Positions 1 through 10,126 of a DNA stretch of 64,000 nt are shown here, piece after piece. How positions within the stretch are numbered: the stretch's first letter is position 1; the number at the start of each line of letters is the position of its first letter. Below the pieces are notes generated by a model. It searched no databases and had not been told where the DNA came from. It was given only the letters and a program-made list of their open reading frames with translations. This stretch comes from Colletes latitarsis (Eukaryota > Arthropoda > Insecta > Hymenoptera > Colletidae): positions 27,742,479 through 27,806,478 of the forward strand of contig NC_135147.1 in the NCBI RefSeq assembly GCF_051014445.1, in the 5' to 3' direction. Position numbers and translations under genes: made by a program.

Positions 1-1521
1 AAGTGGAATTATTTAAACCGGTTCATGGTTCTGCCTTCTTCCAAAGAGGACAAACTCAGGTTTTATGTACAGTAACTCTGGATTGCATAGAAAATGCTCT
101 TAAAATGGATACTATTTCAATGCTAACTAGGTATTACGCATACCAATTCTTTACAAATATTTCTGCAGTATGAGTTGAACATCATTTCTTACAAACTTAC
201 AGCGGTGTAAAAGAAAAGAATTTTTTTCTACATTACGAGTTCCCTCCGTATGCAACTAACGAGACGGGTAAAGTAACTGGATTTGCTCGTAGAGAAGTAG
301 GTCATGGAGCATTAGCGGAAAAAGGGTTACAATCGGTTATACCAAAAAATTATCCATTTGTTATAAGACTTACAAGCGAAGTATTACAATCAAATGGTGA
401 GTTCTGTAGATACGAAATAGGAGTTGTTTAGAAAATATTGTAACTTGATAACTTACGAAATATTTTCTAACATTACTTAAAGGTTCTTCTTCCATGGCTT
501 CTATATGTGGGGGCAGTATGGCACTGATGGATGCAGGTGTACCGATATCGTCTCCAGTTGCCGGTGTAGCTATTGGATTAATATGTAAATTCAGTAATGA
601 TACAAACCAAATACAAGATTATAGAATATTAACGGATATATTAGTAATTATATTTTTGTTGATATTTAAGTAAAACACGCAATGCGAAAGGAATTAAGTT
701 TCAATTTTTTAAATAATATAGGGCATTGAAGACTATCTCGGAGACATGGATTTCAAAATATCCGGTACAAAAAGAGGATTCACCGCTTTACAAATCGATG
801 TAAAAATACCAGGAATCCCATTGAAGATAATAATGGAGTGTATTCATCGAGCAACGGAGGCGAAGAATCAAATCATTAATATCATGAACAGTGTAATATC
901 ATCTCCAAGAAACGATAAGACAGATAATAAACCGGTTCTCGAAAGTATTGAAGTACCCGTGTATCAAAGGGCGAAATTTATTGGGATTGGAGGGTCAAAC
1001 TTGAGAAAAATCTTAGTTGAAACTGGAGTTCATGTACGTTTAAAGGGGAGACATACAAATTTGATTACATGTATTTGTTATAAAAACTGATTTACTTGTA
1101 CTATTGCTATTTTCGTTTACAGATATACTCGCAAGATGACAATACATATTCTATATTTGCACCTAATCAAGACGCAATGAACGAAGCCAAAGTAATGATA
1201 AATCAAATTTTGACGAAAGAATCTGAGCCAGTATTGACGTTCGGTGATATTTATACGGGAAAAATAACAGAAATTCGTGATTCGGGGGTCATGATTACAT
1301 TACATCCTAACATGCCGCCCGCGTTATTACATAATTCGCAATTAGATCGACGTAAAATCCATCATCCCAGCGCCCTTGGATTGACAGTTGGACAAGAGAT
1401 ACAAGTGAAATATTTTGGACGAGATCCGGTCAATGGACAAATTAGGTTATCCCATAAAGTGTTACAAGAACCAATATCTCGCGAACAAAATTTCAATACC
1501 GTTGAAGAAATGAAGAAATAA
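1..1521 (+). CDS. PNPT1: Polyribonucleotide nucleotidyltransferase 1, mitochondrial (3' part of gene)
   Basis: This is the C-terminal 397 residues of a PNPase; the 5' part lies before the window. Coding exons are 3-130, 203-396, 483-643, 722-1033 and 1123-1521, all with GT-AG borders and agreeing frames. The protein reads through the second RNase PH core (QRGQTQVLCTVT, then HYEFPPYATNETGKVTG, then the GDMDF block with the acidic residues of the phosphorolytic site). A KH domain follows (GIGG loop near 980-990, split by the intron at 1034-1122), and then a full S1 domain (KITEIRDSGVMI to VKYFGRDP). PNPases phosphorolytically degrade and process mitochondrial RNA, and the animal enzyme is placed in the intermembrane space and matrix. 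The coding region ends with TAA at 1519-1521, and a poly(A) signal follows within 50 bases. Nothing looks broken; it is incomplete only because the window starts inside it. Confidence 0.95.
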
Positions 1522-1563
1522 TCTCGAAGTTTTGTATTCTTCGATAAGAATTACGCCGATAAT

Positions 1564-1614
1564 AATAAAGATTTTATCTCATTTTAACAATTCCATTTAA
1601 AATTGTTCAATAAA
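1564..1614 (+). terminator. Poly(A) signals of PNPT1
   Basis: Two AATAAA hexamers, at 1564-1569 and 1609-1614, lie 43 and 88 bases after the PNPT1 stop codon. They are the likely cleavage and polyadenylation signals. Confidence 0.6.
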
Positions 1615-2050
1615 AGACAATTTTTTGTCAGAGACTGAATACACTTAATACATTAAATAGATATGTCCATAGATAGATAAATGTGCTGAAAATCTTTCGT
1701 TATGTCTCTATTCGTGGATTAACGAAGTGGTGTAAATAATATTTTTTACAAATTATTAAATATATCACAAATAAAATCAATCAGAAGTACTTATTCTTGA
1801 TCTGTCCATGTAATTTGTTCCTAAAACATTTCCGTTTAATTTCTTTAACCAATGGTGTGTTGAAAATACACTTCCCCCACCCCCTCTACTAGAATTCGAT
1901 TTTTGATAATATCTATCTCGATTTTATTAACTCATACGAACTTGAAGAGTTTATGAAAGCAGCTGCCTGCAATAAACATTTAACGATCGCGTATCGACAA
2001 TATGTAATTTCAAGCTACATCGAATGTGATCCGAAATTGCTACATCGGAA
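1615..2050. other. Intergenic spacer PNPT1 to UQCR10
   Basis: AT-rich spacer. It must contain the promoter and 5'UTR of the downstream UQCR10 gene. A C-rich run at about 1873-1885 is the only notable base composition. I see no other gene. Confidence 0.5.
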
Positions 2051-2654
2051 ATGGCTACGCGTTTTCTCTATCGTTATATTTTCAAACGGACGTCCACATT
2101 TATCTTGGGCATTGTCGTTACCTCGATGTGTTTCGAAAGAGCTTACGATCATGGTTGCGAAAGCATCTTTGAATGGATAAACGAAGGCGTAAGCTATTGA
2201 TTTTCGTATTGGCACGTTACAGAGGTTCGTTCGCTCGAACTTGAAAAAATGAATTGTTACGTGCATTAGTGCATTTTAAACGTAAACATTGTCTAGTTTA
2301 TACTGTTTATATTTAATAATTGCCCTCACAAATGTTCATGCATTGGCATAGCCAGAAATTTTCATTCCTCTTATAAAACTTTCAAACAGTCGGTTATTTT
2401 ACGCTTCTGTCTGATTTCTGATCGCGAGTCTCTCGAGAAGTTTGTAAACTTAATTACGTATTTATATGAACTTAAAAAACTTTTAGAATGTTTAAGTTAT
2501 TGTATCGTTTTCACAGAGACTTTGGATGCACATAAAAGATCAGTACGAAAATCAATCGCAACAATTGAATTACAAGCATAATTTAATCAAAAAAGAGATA
2601 TCTAATTTACATAAAGAATCGAGCAAGCCAACAAAAGAAGATCCATCAATTTGA
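2051..2654 (+). CDS. UQCR10: Cytochrome b-c1 complex subunit 9 (complex III, UQCR10/QCR9)
   Basis: Two coding exons, 2051-2188 and 2517-2654, join in phase 0 across a GTAAGC...CACAG intron and give a 91-aa protein. The N-terminal half reads FKRTSTFILGIVVTSMCFER, then AYDHG, then EWINEG, and the second exon opens with RLWMHIKDQYEN. This is the diagnostic sequence of the small single-pass subunit of ubiquinol-cytochrome c reductase: a matrix RRTST-like stretch, one transmembrane helix at about residues 14-30, and an INEGKLW-like C-terminal block. Known members are about 55-65 aa, so this one carries an unusual hydrophilic, Lys- and Glu-rich tail of roughly 30 residues after the family block. 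A longer open frame (1953-2180) overlaps the first exon in another frame and can hide this gene. AATAAA at 2749-2754 is the probable poly(A) signal. Confidence 0.88.
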
Positions 2655-2748
2655 GTAGAGAAATTATTAGACACGATGCGCAAAATGGATCTTTGTTAGC
2701 GTTACCGATTTGTCTAATTTATCTTGTCAGGTAATCGATCCTTTCAGT

Positions 2749-2754
2749 AATAAA
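2749..2754 (+). terminator. Poly(A) signal of UQCR10
   Basis: AATAAA lies 95 bases after the UQCR10 stop codon and no other signal is closer. Confidence 0.5.
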
Positions 2755-3507
2755 ATTTTACAATGACCCTGATATTAAGTGCAATTACATTTTGTATAAA
2801 GAACATCTATGTGTTAATGTTTCTCTCGACTGTGTACCTATGTATCGTGATTGTCTTTATTTCTAGGTATGATTTTGTTGAGCGTTGTAGCAACTTGCCA
2901 CTTAGACTCGCTGTAATCTATCGTATACCGTGCGTCATAACAGATATATTTAATATTTTTTATCTCTCATAAAGATTATACGTATAAAGCGTTTCTTTAT
3001 TCGTCCGAGACTCATTTCGATACAAACACCTGACCCGTGATGTTTGTAGGATGTGAAATTTGGTTCTTTATACATAAATAGTGTTATATCGTTTCTGTTG
3101 CATACCACGTGAAAAAGAAATATCGCCGCATAGTTTACCAAAACCATATTTTCTTATCCTTAATCTAGATCGGGTGTAAAAGGTAAGGTCGCTTTGTTAT
3201 TTATCGTTTGTTAATTAATGGGTTCATTTTAAGTGACGCGCAAGCGAATGTTGAACGATCGTAATAGGTATTGAATAGTGAATACGAAGTTGTAATAGAA
3301 TCGATCGACAAACACCATGTTTTACTTAGTATTTTTCTGTAGAACATAAAAATATTTGTGAAAAAAAGTCGACATCGATGAAAAAAAGAGGCTTAAAATT
3401 ATCTTCGTAATTTTTATTCACAAGAAAAATAATATAATAAAGGAGATTACGATGGTAATCTTTTAATTTTTTATTTACTCGTATTCTAATTTCAGAAAGC
3501 CAAAACA
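2755..3507. other. Spacer and 5'UTR region of the first LRR gene
   Basis: AT-rich, with only short chance open frames. The sequence TTTCAG at 3490-3495 looks like the 3' end of a 5'UTR intron, so the promoter and first non-coding exon of the LRR gene at 3508 probably lie in this stretch. Confidence 0.45.
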
Positions 3508-4839
3508 ATGAAACTGCTATTTATTACCTTGGCAGTATTAATTTTGCTGCTATCAACCGTATTAGGAAGAAGCGTTCAAACCGTGTCCGACGAATACGAA
3601 GATTATTCGGACGATTGCGATAATGACAGTTTAATTTTACATTTATCTAACACCAGGATCACAAGAAATGGAATTGTCTCTACTAAACTAAGATGTTTAA
3701 GTATCGATAATAACGAACTTGAGAGTATAGACAATGGAGCTTTCGACCAAGTGCCAAACTTGGAATATTTGAATCTCGAAGGCAATAGTATTCCACAAAC
3801 GAATTTGTTTTCGTTCGGTAATCTTACGAATATCAAAACATTGATTCTCGGTAATCAAAATTTGTATTATACAGGCCGTATGCTTGTGACTGGCGTATAT
3901 CCTAAATTGCGATATCTCGATTTAAAACGTTCTGGTATTTCCAGTGTAGAAAGTGAAATGAGAAATTGTTTCCCGGAACTAACGTATCTCGATTTTTCAT
4001 CGAATCACATACAATATTTGGATGATAGGTTCGAAAATGTGTTTTATGGAAAATTAAAGTATCTTCGTCTCGATGATAACAATATTGAGCAAATTTCGAT
4101 TACAAACAATTTGAATTTGATGTCGTTATCGTTGAACAAAAATAAGATTTCGGTAATAGGTAGTAGTAATGGTCTAGACTTGACGGGATTGAGAAATTTG
4201 CAAAATCTTTCGCTAGCGGAGAATAATATTCGTCTTATAAATAAAAAAGCATTTAAGGACACGATAAATCTTCGGTACTTGAATATTTCTATGAACGCTT
4301 TATCGATCTTAAATGACGAGGCATTCAAGAACTTGAGTTCTCTGCAAGTTTTAATACTGGATCAAAATTCGTTCGATTCTGTTCCTACAACGACATCCAC
4401 GAGTATAATGACATTCTCGATGAATTGTAACTTTTTAGAACATCTGACGAGCAATTCTTTTTTCAACTTGCCGAACTTGAGAAAACTATTTCTAGGAAGT
4501 AATATGATTTCTGGCATCCACCCTGACACGTTTGTAAACCAAGGAATGTTGGAAGAACTTTATTTAAATGATAATCAGTTAAGCTCTTTGCCGAATGGTT
4601 GGTGCAATAGTATGAAGGAGCTTCGACATCTGGATTTGTCGAGGAACAAATTTATATCGTTGGACTCGCTGTTTCAGTGTTCTAATTATTCTCTACAACG
4701 CATTTACTTTGCTCACAATCCTCTCGAGTATATCGACAGTGATACAACAGTATTGATTCCGAAAAATGTAACGATTTATTTGAATTATAATTTGAATCGT
4801 ACTGTGCCGTTATGTATTAATCGTGAAATAAGTTTGTGA
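3508..4839 (+). CDS. Secreted leucine-rich-repeat protein (tandem paralog 1)
   Basis: A single open coding exon of 443 aa. ATG lies 12 bases after a TTTCAG acceptor, as in a gene with a 5'UTR intron. Residues 1-20 form a signal peptide (MKLLFITLAVLILLLSTVLG). A short acidic Tyr-rich stretch (DEYEDYSDDCDND) follows, resembling tyrosine-sulphation sites of secreted LRR proteins. The rest is a run of about 13-14 LRRs with the LxxLxLxxNxI pattern (for example LEYLNLEGNSI, LTYLDFSSNHI, LRHLDLSRNKF). There is no transmembrane segment or GPI-type tail, so the product is probably secreted. Function is unknown; LRR proteins of this kind bind other proteins at cell surfaces or in the extracellular matrix. 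It shares the block aFDxvPNLxxLNLxxNxI with the two genes downstream. Codon use is AT-rich, unlike paralog 3. Confidence 0.85.
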   Translation: MKLLFITLAVLILLLSTVLGRSVQTVSDEYEDYSDDCDNDSLILHLSNTRITRNGIVSTKLRCLSIDNNELESIDNGAFDQVPNLEYLNLEGNSIPQTNLFSFGNLTNIKTLILGNQNLYYTGRMLVTGVYPKLRYLDLKRSGISSVESEMRNCFPELTYLDFSSNHIQYLDDRFENVFYGKLKYLRLDDNNIEQISITNNLNLMSLSLNKNKISVIGSSNGLDLTGLRNLQNLSLAENNIRLINKKAFKDTINLRYLNISMNALSILNDEAFKNLSSLQVLILDQNSFDSVPTTTSTSIMTFSMNCNFLEHLTSNSFFNLPNLRKLFLGSNMISGIHPDTFVNQGMLEELYLNDNQLSSLPNGWCNSMKELRHLDLSRNKFISLDSLFQCSNYSLQRIYFAHNPLEYIDSDTTVLIPKNVTIYLNYNLNRTVPLCINREISL

Positions 4840-6083
4840 AAGGCGCAAAGTTTGAAGTAGTCGCGAGTCCAGCGTGGAAAGAAGCGTTTATTCAGTACTC
4901 GCGCGTATACATACGTATGTCTGACTATCTCATATTTGATAAAGAATTGTTTAAAGGAACCTTTCATGCGTTGCACTCTGCATCGACGAATTATTATCGG
5001 GATAAGTTATTTTTTTATATAATTTCAATTGCTCTATGTTACAATGGTATTGGATTGCCGTTCGATAATTCTTCTTCAGTTTTTGTTAAAAATCAGTCTA
5101 GCGTCAATTTGTTATGTATTTTATCGTATCGTACGACGATTTACTAGACGATCAGAAATCGATAGTATCGGCAAACCTAAGTGGCAGAAATATTTATCGA
5201 AAAAATTTTGATGTTGCTATAATAGTACATGTACCTATACATATGTAATAATAAACGTGCATTTACGATATAGAAGAAATCGTTGCCACAAGTTATTTAC
5301 TCCTCCTTTTCCTCGTATTATGAGTAGTATGTACAGTGCTGTACTGTTTCATTGGAAAAGAGAGGCAGTCAGCGACGATCTTCGTATCTAAACGAGACAT
5401 TCGGAATTTTGCGTACGGGCAAAGATTATGACGACCATTTGAACATTTCGTGACGCAACATCATAAACTGAAAAAGAATTGATAGAATATCTTTAACGAA
5501 CTTTGACACATTTATTGCTTTCCAGGAAATTATACGATTTTATGTAAGCAATTCTCTCGACTTAAAAGTCGTTTAATTTTCATGCAACCGTATTTAAGCA
5601 ACTCTCGTCGGTGAGCTCGATCTTCTGCCTTCTGAGTTGACACAGTACGTATCGCACATTCAACGTTTTAACCAGGTATTTATAGGTATAGAAATCAGTT
5701 CGCTCGTTGATTGTCATTTCGATAGAACTGTAGGGATTAAACATTATTAGTCGCGTACTAAAATGTTTGCGTGGACGTTGAATAATTTCAAATTAGATGA
5801 TGATCGTTATCGAATATTACGTTCTACGCGACGATATCTCTTACACAATTATCGCGAAAGCATGTACATGTAGTTGGGATTATCAAATCGACTTTTTTTT
5901 CGGGATTATCAATCGTATTTGCCACCATCGATGTTTTCTTTATTTATCTAGATAGAGATAGAAAAAACTCTTGGAAAATTCAAGTTTTATTGCAAAGACC
6001 CGATAACGAACTAGTTACGTCGACAAATTAAGAGATTGAAAGTAATTGATTGTATTTCTTTGTTTTGTAGGAGCTGTGTTATC
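4840..6083. other. 3'UTR of LRR gene 1 and 5' region of LRR gene 2
   Basis: The first 400 bases are likely 3'UTR, ending near AATAAA at 5250-5255. The rest has no coding sequence I can support. TTGTAG at 6065-6070 is the probable end of a 5'UTR intron for the next gene. Confidence 0.5.
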
Positions 6084-7403
6084 ATGATAACAAGATACTT
6101 GCTGATTTTTTCGGTCGCGATTCCGGGTTTACTCGCTAGGACTGTGTCCTGGGATACGGAATATACTGGTGGGGAGATCGACCAAAAGGTCGTATATAAG
6201 CAAGACATTATCAAATGTCTTGATGATGAAAGCGTCAGATTGTCTGGCTTGAATTTCGTCGAAATTCCCAAACACATCGTCAGAAGCGACGCTATAAAAG
6301 CTATATCGCTGGACGATAATAGCATCGTGGAAATGCCCGGAAACGTGTTCGACGAGGTACCGAATTTGCGATGTTTAAATCTTGCAAGAAATAACATACC
6401 ATATGAACGATTGTTCGGCTTTCGTCATAATAAATTACAAACCCTGATTTTGGATGATAATCCAAAGAGAGAGCAAAGAATTTCTTCCGACCGGAAAACC
6501 CGCTATTCAATTCCATTTGCTGGCTCCTACTTTCCAAACCTGGAAAGTCTTAGTTTAAACAACATTGATTTCGAGAATCTTCCTTCGCATTTCAACGAAT
6601 CCTTTCCGCGTCTCTCAACGCTTTATATAGCGGATAATGGTCTGCAATTTTTGCACGATAATATATTTTCAATATTACCCAGAAGTTTAAAAAGTCTTCA
6701 TTTGGAAAGAAATAATTTTGAACATTTGTATTTGAATGATGCAGGAAATATCGAGGAGTTATATTTTGATGGCAATCCTTTGGTCATTTTAAAAATTGGT
6801 CCTGACAGCTCTACTATAAAACTGATTTCACTCGCGAACTGTACACTCCACTCTGGGGACCAGTTTCTTATAGATGCTCCGCTTTTAACTACGTTAGATT
6901 TGTCGTACAATCGATTGACTGCGATATCGTTAGAAAGTATTCCACAATTCTTGGAAAAATTGTCTTTAAGTCATAACGAGTTTACGAGCGTGCCATACCT
7001 GGAGTACCTACAGAGACTCCACAGTTTATCCTTAAGTCATAATATAATAGAATATATTAATGACGAAATTATGGAACGGTTACCTGGATCGTTAAAAACA
7101 TTGAGCCTACGAGGAAATCGAATAAGTAGCATCGACGATATGGCTTTCTCGACGCTTTACATGCTTGAAGAATTGGATTTATCAAAAAATAAACTGCGAT
7201 ATTTGCCTACCGCATGGTCGAAAAATTTGAAAATGTTGCGACATTTAAATCTAAAATTAAATTCTTTCGCGACAATCGCTGAAATGAGTATTTTCTCGTT
7301 AGTAAATCTAACAGCGTTATACATAGAAGGGAATATGATAACATCTATCGATGAAAATTCTCTTCGATTAGTACCTAATGTATGTACCGTGTACGTTAGG
7401 TAA
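6084..7403 (+). CDS. Secreted leucine-rich-repeat protein (tandem paralog 2)
   Basis: A single open coding stretch of 439 aa. I chose ATG 6084 over the in-frame ATG at 6036 because a TTGTAG acceptor lies at 6065-6070 and because the residues from 6084 make a proper signal peptide (MITRYLLIFSVAIPGLLA). About 14 LRRs follow (for example LRCLNLARNNI, LTTLDLSYNRL, LEELDLSKNKL). The block FDEVPNL and the RLFGF and LQTLIL segments after it match paralogs 1 and 3 closely, which supports tandem duplication. No membrane segment is visible. The stop codon TAA lies inside a good donor site (GTTAG|GTAAGG at 7399-7408), and the protein stops about 14 residues before the end point of paralog 1. A spliced longer C-terminus is therefore possible. 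Molecular role unknown. Confidence 0.82.
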   Translation: MITRYLLIFSVAIPGLLARTVSWDTEYTGGEIDQKVVYKQDIIKCLDDESVRLSGLNFVEIPKHIVRSDAIKAISLDDNSIVEMPGNVFDEVPNLRCLNLARNNIPYERLFGFRHNKLQTLILDDNPKREQRISSDRKTRYSIPFAGSYFPNLESLSLNNIDFENLPSHFNESFPRLSTLYIADNGLQFLHDNIFSILPRSLKSLHLERNNFEHLYLNDAGNIEELYFDGNPLVILKIGPDSSTIKLISLANCTLHSGDQFLIDAPLLTTLDLSYNRLTAISLESIPQFLEKLSLSHNEFTSVPYLEYLQRLHSLSLSHNIIEYINDEIMERLPGSLKTLSLRGNRISSIDDMAFSTLYMLEELDLSKNKLRYLPTAWSKNLKMLRHLNLKLNSFATIAEMSIFSLVNLTALYIEGNMITSIDENSLRLVPNVCTVYVR

Positions 7404-8533
7404 GGAACTGCAAATGCTGATTTCACATAGTCAAACATTATCGCTTATAAAATTTTAACAAAATAATTTATGTAATTATGTAATGCTTAATTTAATTAAA
7501 TTTTAATTCAACTGCTTTGCTACCTTTATATGTTTCTATACTATCGTATCCCGATTTTTGTTTACGACCATACATTCCCCGACTGATATACCATGGTTAT
7601 CGCGATACTTGTGTAAACTTGAACGCAGCGAGAGATAGTCTTTCTAGAACTATGCACGGTCGATCTCAGCAATTATACATAGGTAAATTGGATACGTATG
7701 TATATCGGCCAAGTGCCGGCTGTAATTTGTCTTTCTCCCTGCTTTCTCTAATTTTAGCGTTAAACAAGCGCGAACTCGGCCATCTCGAGAAACATTTAAG
7801 GGAACGTTATCTTTCTTCGTTTTCTAAATTCATTTTAAGAGAGCAAGATCACCTCCTCTAACACTCGGTTATTCTCCGATTTCATTGTACAACCCGCAAC
7901 GTTACGAATTAAAATAATAATCTTCTTTTACGAAGGTCGAAACCTAGAAAAGTAGAAACGTTAGTTGTGATTACAAGAACAAACGCCGATCGATTGTTAC
8001 GGATACTCTAGAAGCGAACAACATTCTACAATACGTTACGTACGCGTTTGAACAATGTTTGTACTGGTTTGTTAGGAGTATTCCTAATTTTCGGAATAAA
8101 AATTACGAATGACATACGCAAGAAGGAGTGGAAAATATCGTACGCAGCATGTTAGACCGTCGCGGACACTCAGAGGTTGACTACGGCCCTGAGATCGCCA
8201 TGGTGTTAAATTACCTGGGAATTATCGCTACTTCATAAGCAGTTAAATCGTGGCCATCGAGACAGAAGGTGCTAAGCTATCCGAACGTGCTGAATCAAAG
8301 GGGTGTATGTATTCATTTCGACCGCGATCTCCGAGCGTAAGTTACACAATTTTGCAATTACTCGACAATCATACAGATGGTTTACCAATTTTCAGAGTTT
8401 TCGATTTTCTAAAAATTCAAAGTTCCGAGAATTAAGAACCGTTCGAGCGGCTTAGAGAATTTATTTAGTAAATAAGAAATATTTAGTAAAACTTGTTGAT
8501 CTCTACTCCATCATCTTTTGCTCGTGTTTACAG
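7404..8533. other. Spacer between LRR genes 2 and 3
   Basis: It contains the 3'UTR of LRR gene 2 and the 5' region of LRR gene 3. AATAAA is at 8095-8100. An acceptor-like TCTCTAATTTTAG ends near 7757 and could pair with the donor at the end of LRR gene 2. The open frames at 7517-7861 and 8250-8435 do not resemble any known protein to me. Confidence 0.4.
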
Positions 8534-10126
8534 ATGCCGGTCAGTCGACTTAGGAAAATTATACTTGTACTTCTGGTCAGCTTGCAGCCGATCCCTGGTC
8601 ATGTTTGGAATCAGTCAGATGATATAAAAATCCAAGTGTACAACAAGAACGTACAACCTCATGTTAGCAAAACTACGCCTTCGACTCTATTCCAAAACAA
8701 CAACAACAACAACAAAAACAACAATGACGATGTTGACGAGAAGAAACAACGTTATGTTCCATGGCCTTCGTATGTACCGAAGTGCGGTCCCGAGTGTTGG
8801 AGGTGCGAGTATCAGAACGAGTTCCTAACCCTTAAGTTGGCGCGCATGGGCTTGAAGATGATCGGCAACAATTTCGTTGATAGCTCGTGGGTGACCGAAT
8901 TGCATCTTCAAGACAACAATATCACGGAGATCTCGAATGATGCGTTCGAGAACCTCCCAAACTTGAAGCTGTTGAATCTTTCCGGCAACAACGTCTCTGT
9001 CAGTCGGCTGCTGTGGTTTGGCAAACTCGATGCCCTGCGAACGCTCATCGTGGACGAGAACAAGTGCAACGGAAGCGTGGAAGAGATCTTTCATCCATTG
9101 CCGAATCTTCATGAACTATCTCTGAAGAGAAGCGGAATTTATCAACTAACCGTCAATTTAAGAACGTTCGCGCCACGGTTGACGCATCTCTACCTGTCCG
9201 GAAATAAAATCGAGTCGTCGGACTTTGTTCATAAGCTACCCGATACTCTGCTCTATCTGTATCTGGACGACAATTTGATCGCGAATCTCGAATCGGACAT
9301 CCCAGCGAGCATCAAGGAGCTTTCTGTTAGCGGGAATAAGATCAACGAGTTGTGCTCCGACACATGCAAGTACAGCACCTCTTCTTTGTCGTTGACAAAG
9401 GCGACCATGTTGTTAAAACTGAACGCGTCTCGCAATAGGATCACAGAGATTGCGAACGATACGTTCAAGAACGCAAAACATCTCATCACCTTAGACCTGT
9501 CGCAAAACAAATTACACAGATTATCGAATGACCTCTTTCACGGGATGTCGTCGCTCGAAAATCTCTTTTTGAATCACAATAACTTTGCCACGATACCGAA
9601 TATCTGCTGGCTGCAGCGTTTAAAAAAATTGGATTTGACCGGCAACCAAATCGTGACCATTACGAAGGAAAATTTCTGCTCGCATGCCCCCTTTTTGGAC
9701 ACACTTCTTCTGGCCGACAATCGCATCGTCGACCTGGACAGCAACGTGTTCGCGAAGCTCAATTCGTTGACAAAGTTGGATCTGTCCGACAATTTAATCA
9801 TCGATTTTCCTGCGGAGCTGATCACGATGCTGAGACATCTCGAGGTCTTTATGATACGGAATAACAAAATCGTAAATCTCGACAAATTCAACTTTGGAAA
9901 CTCGGACAAGCTACGGGAGTTGCACCTTCAACGAAACCCGTTGCCGTACGTCACATTTAAATTGCTTAATAAAGCACATTTGCCGAATCTCGTGATACAT
10001 TTGAACGATCTGCCACAAATCAACGAGGACGACAACGAGGACGACAAAGAGGACGACAACGAGGACGACAGTGAGAACGACAGCGAAAACAGCATCTACG
10101 ATCGAAAAAACTCGATATTCAAATGA
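8534..10126 (+). CDS. Secreted leucine-rich-repeat protein with acidic tail (tandem paralog 3)
   Basis: Open coding exon of 530 aa whose ATG directly follows a TTTACAG acceptor. Residues 1-23 form a signal peptide ending near PIPGHVW. Next come a low-complexity Asn run encoded by CAA/AAC repeats (about residues 55-65) and a four-Cys N-terminal cap (CGPECWRC region). About 15 LRRs follow (WVTELHLQDNNITEI, LKLLNLSGNNVSV, LITLDLSQNKLHRL and so on). The tail is built of repeated DNEDD and DSEND units from about residue 496. The block AFENLPNLKLLNLSGN is homologous to paralogs 1 and 2. GC content and GC-ending codons are clearly higher than in paralogs 1 and 2, in step with the rising GC of the flanking DNA. 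No membrane anchor is visible. Function unknown; secretion is predicted. Confidence 0.85.
   Translation: MPVSRLRKIILVLLVSLQPIPGHVWNQSDDIKIQVYNKNVQPHVSKTTPSTLFQNNNNNNKNNNDDVDEKKQRYVPWPSYVPKCGPECWRCEYQNEFLTLKLARMGLKMIGNNFVDSSWVTELHLQDNNITEISNDAFENLPNLKLLNLSGNNVSVSRLLWFGKLDALRTLIVDENKCNGSVEEIFHPLPNLHELSLKRSGIYQLTVNLRTFAPRLTHLYLSGNKIESSDFVHKLPDTLLYLYLDDNLIANLESDIPASIKELSVSGNKINELCSDTCKYSTSSLSLTKATMLLKLNASRNRITEIANDTFKNAKHLITLDLSQNKLHRLSNDLFHGMSSLENLFLNHNNFATIPNICWLQRLKKLDLTGNQIVTITKENFCSHAPFLDTLLLADNRIVDLDSNVFAKLNSLTKLDLSDNLIIDFPAELITMLRHLEVFMIRNNKIVNLDKFNFGNSDKLRELHLQRNPLPYVTFKLLNKAHLPNLVIHLNDLPQINEDDNEDDKEDDNEDDSENDSENSIYDRKNSIFK
10021..10089 (+). repeat. Coding (GACGACAACGAG)-type repeat, acidic tail
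   Basis: Imperfect tandem GAGGACGACAAC units inside the last part of LRR gene 3 encode Asp, Glu and Asn runs. Repeats of this kind are likely to vary in length between individuals. Confidence 0.8.

Noticed and set aside
1953..2266. 75-aa plus and 83-aa minus frames
   Set aside because: They overlap the true UQCR10 first exon (2051-2188) in other frames and show no family similarity.
6036..6083. Upstream in-frame ATG for LRR gene 2
   Set aside because: It lies before the TTGTAG acceptor at 6065-6070; starting at 6084 gives a standard signal peptide.
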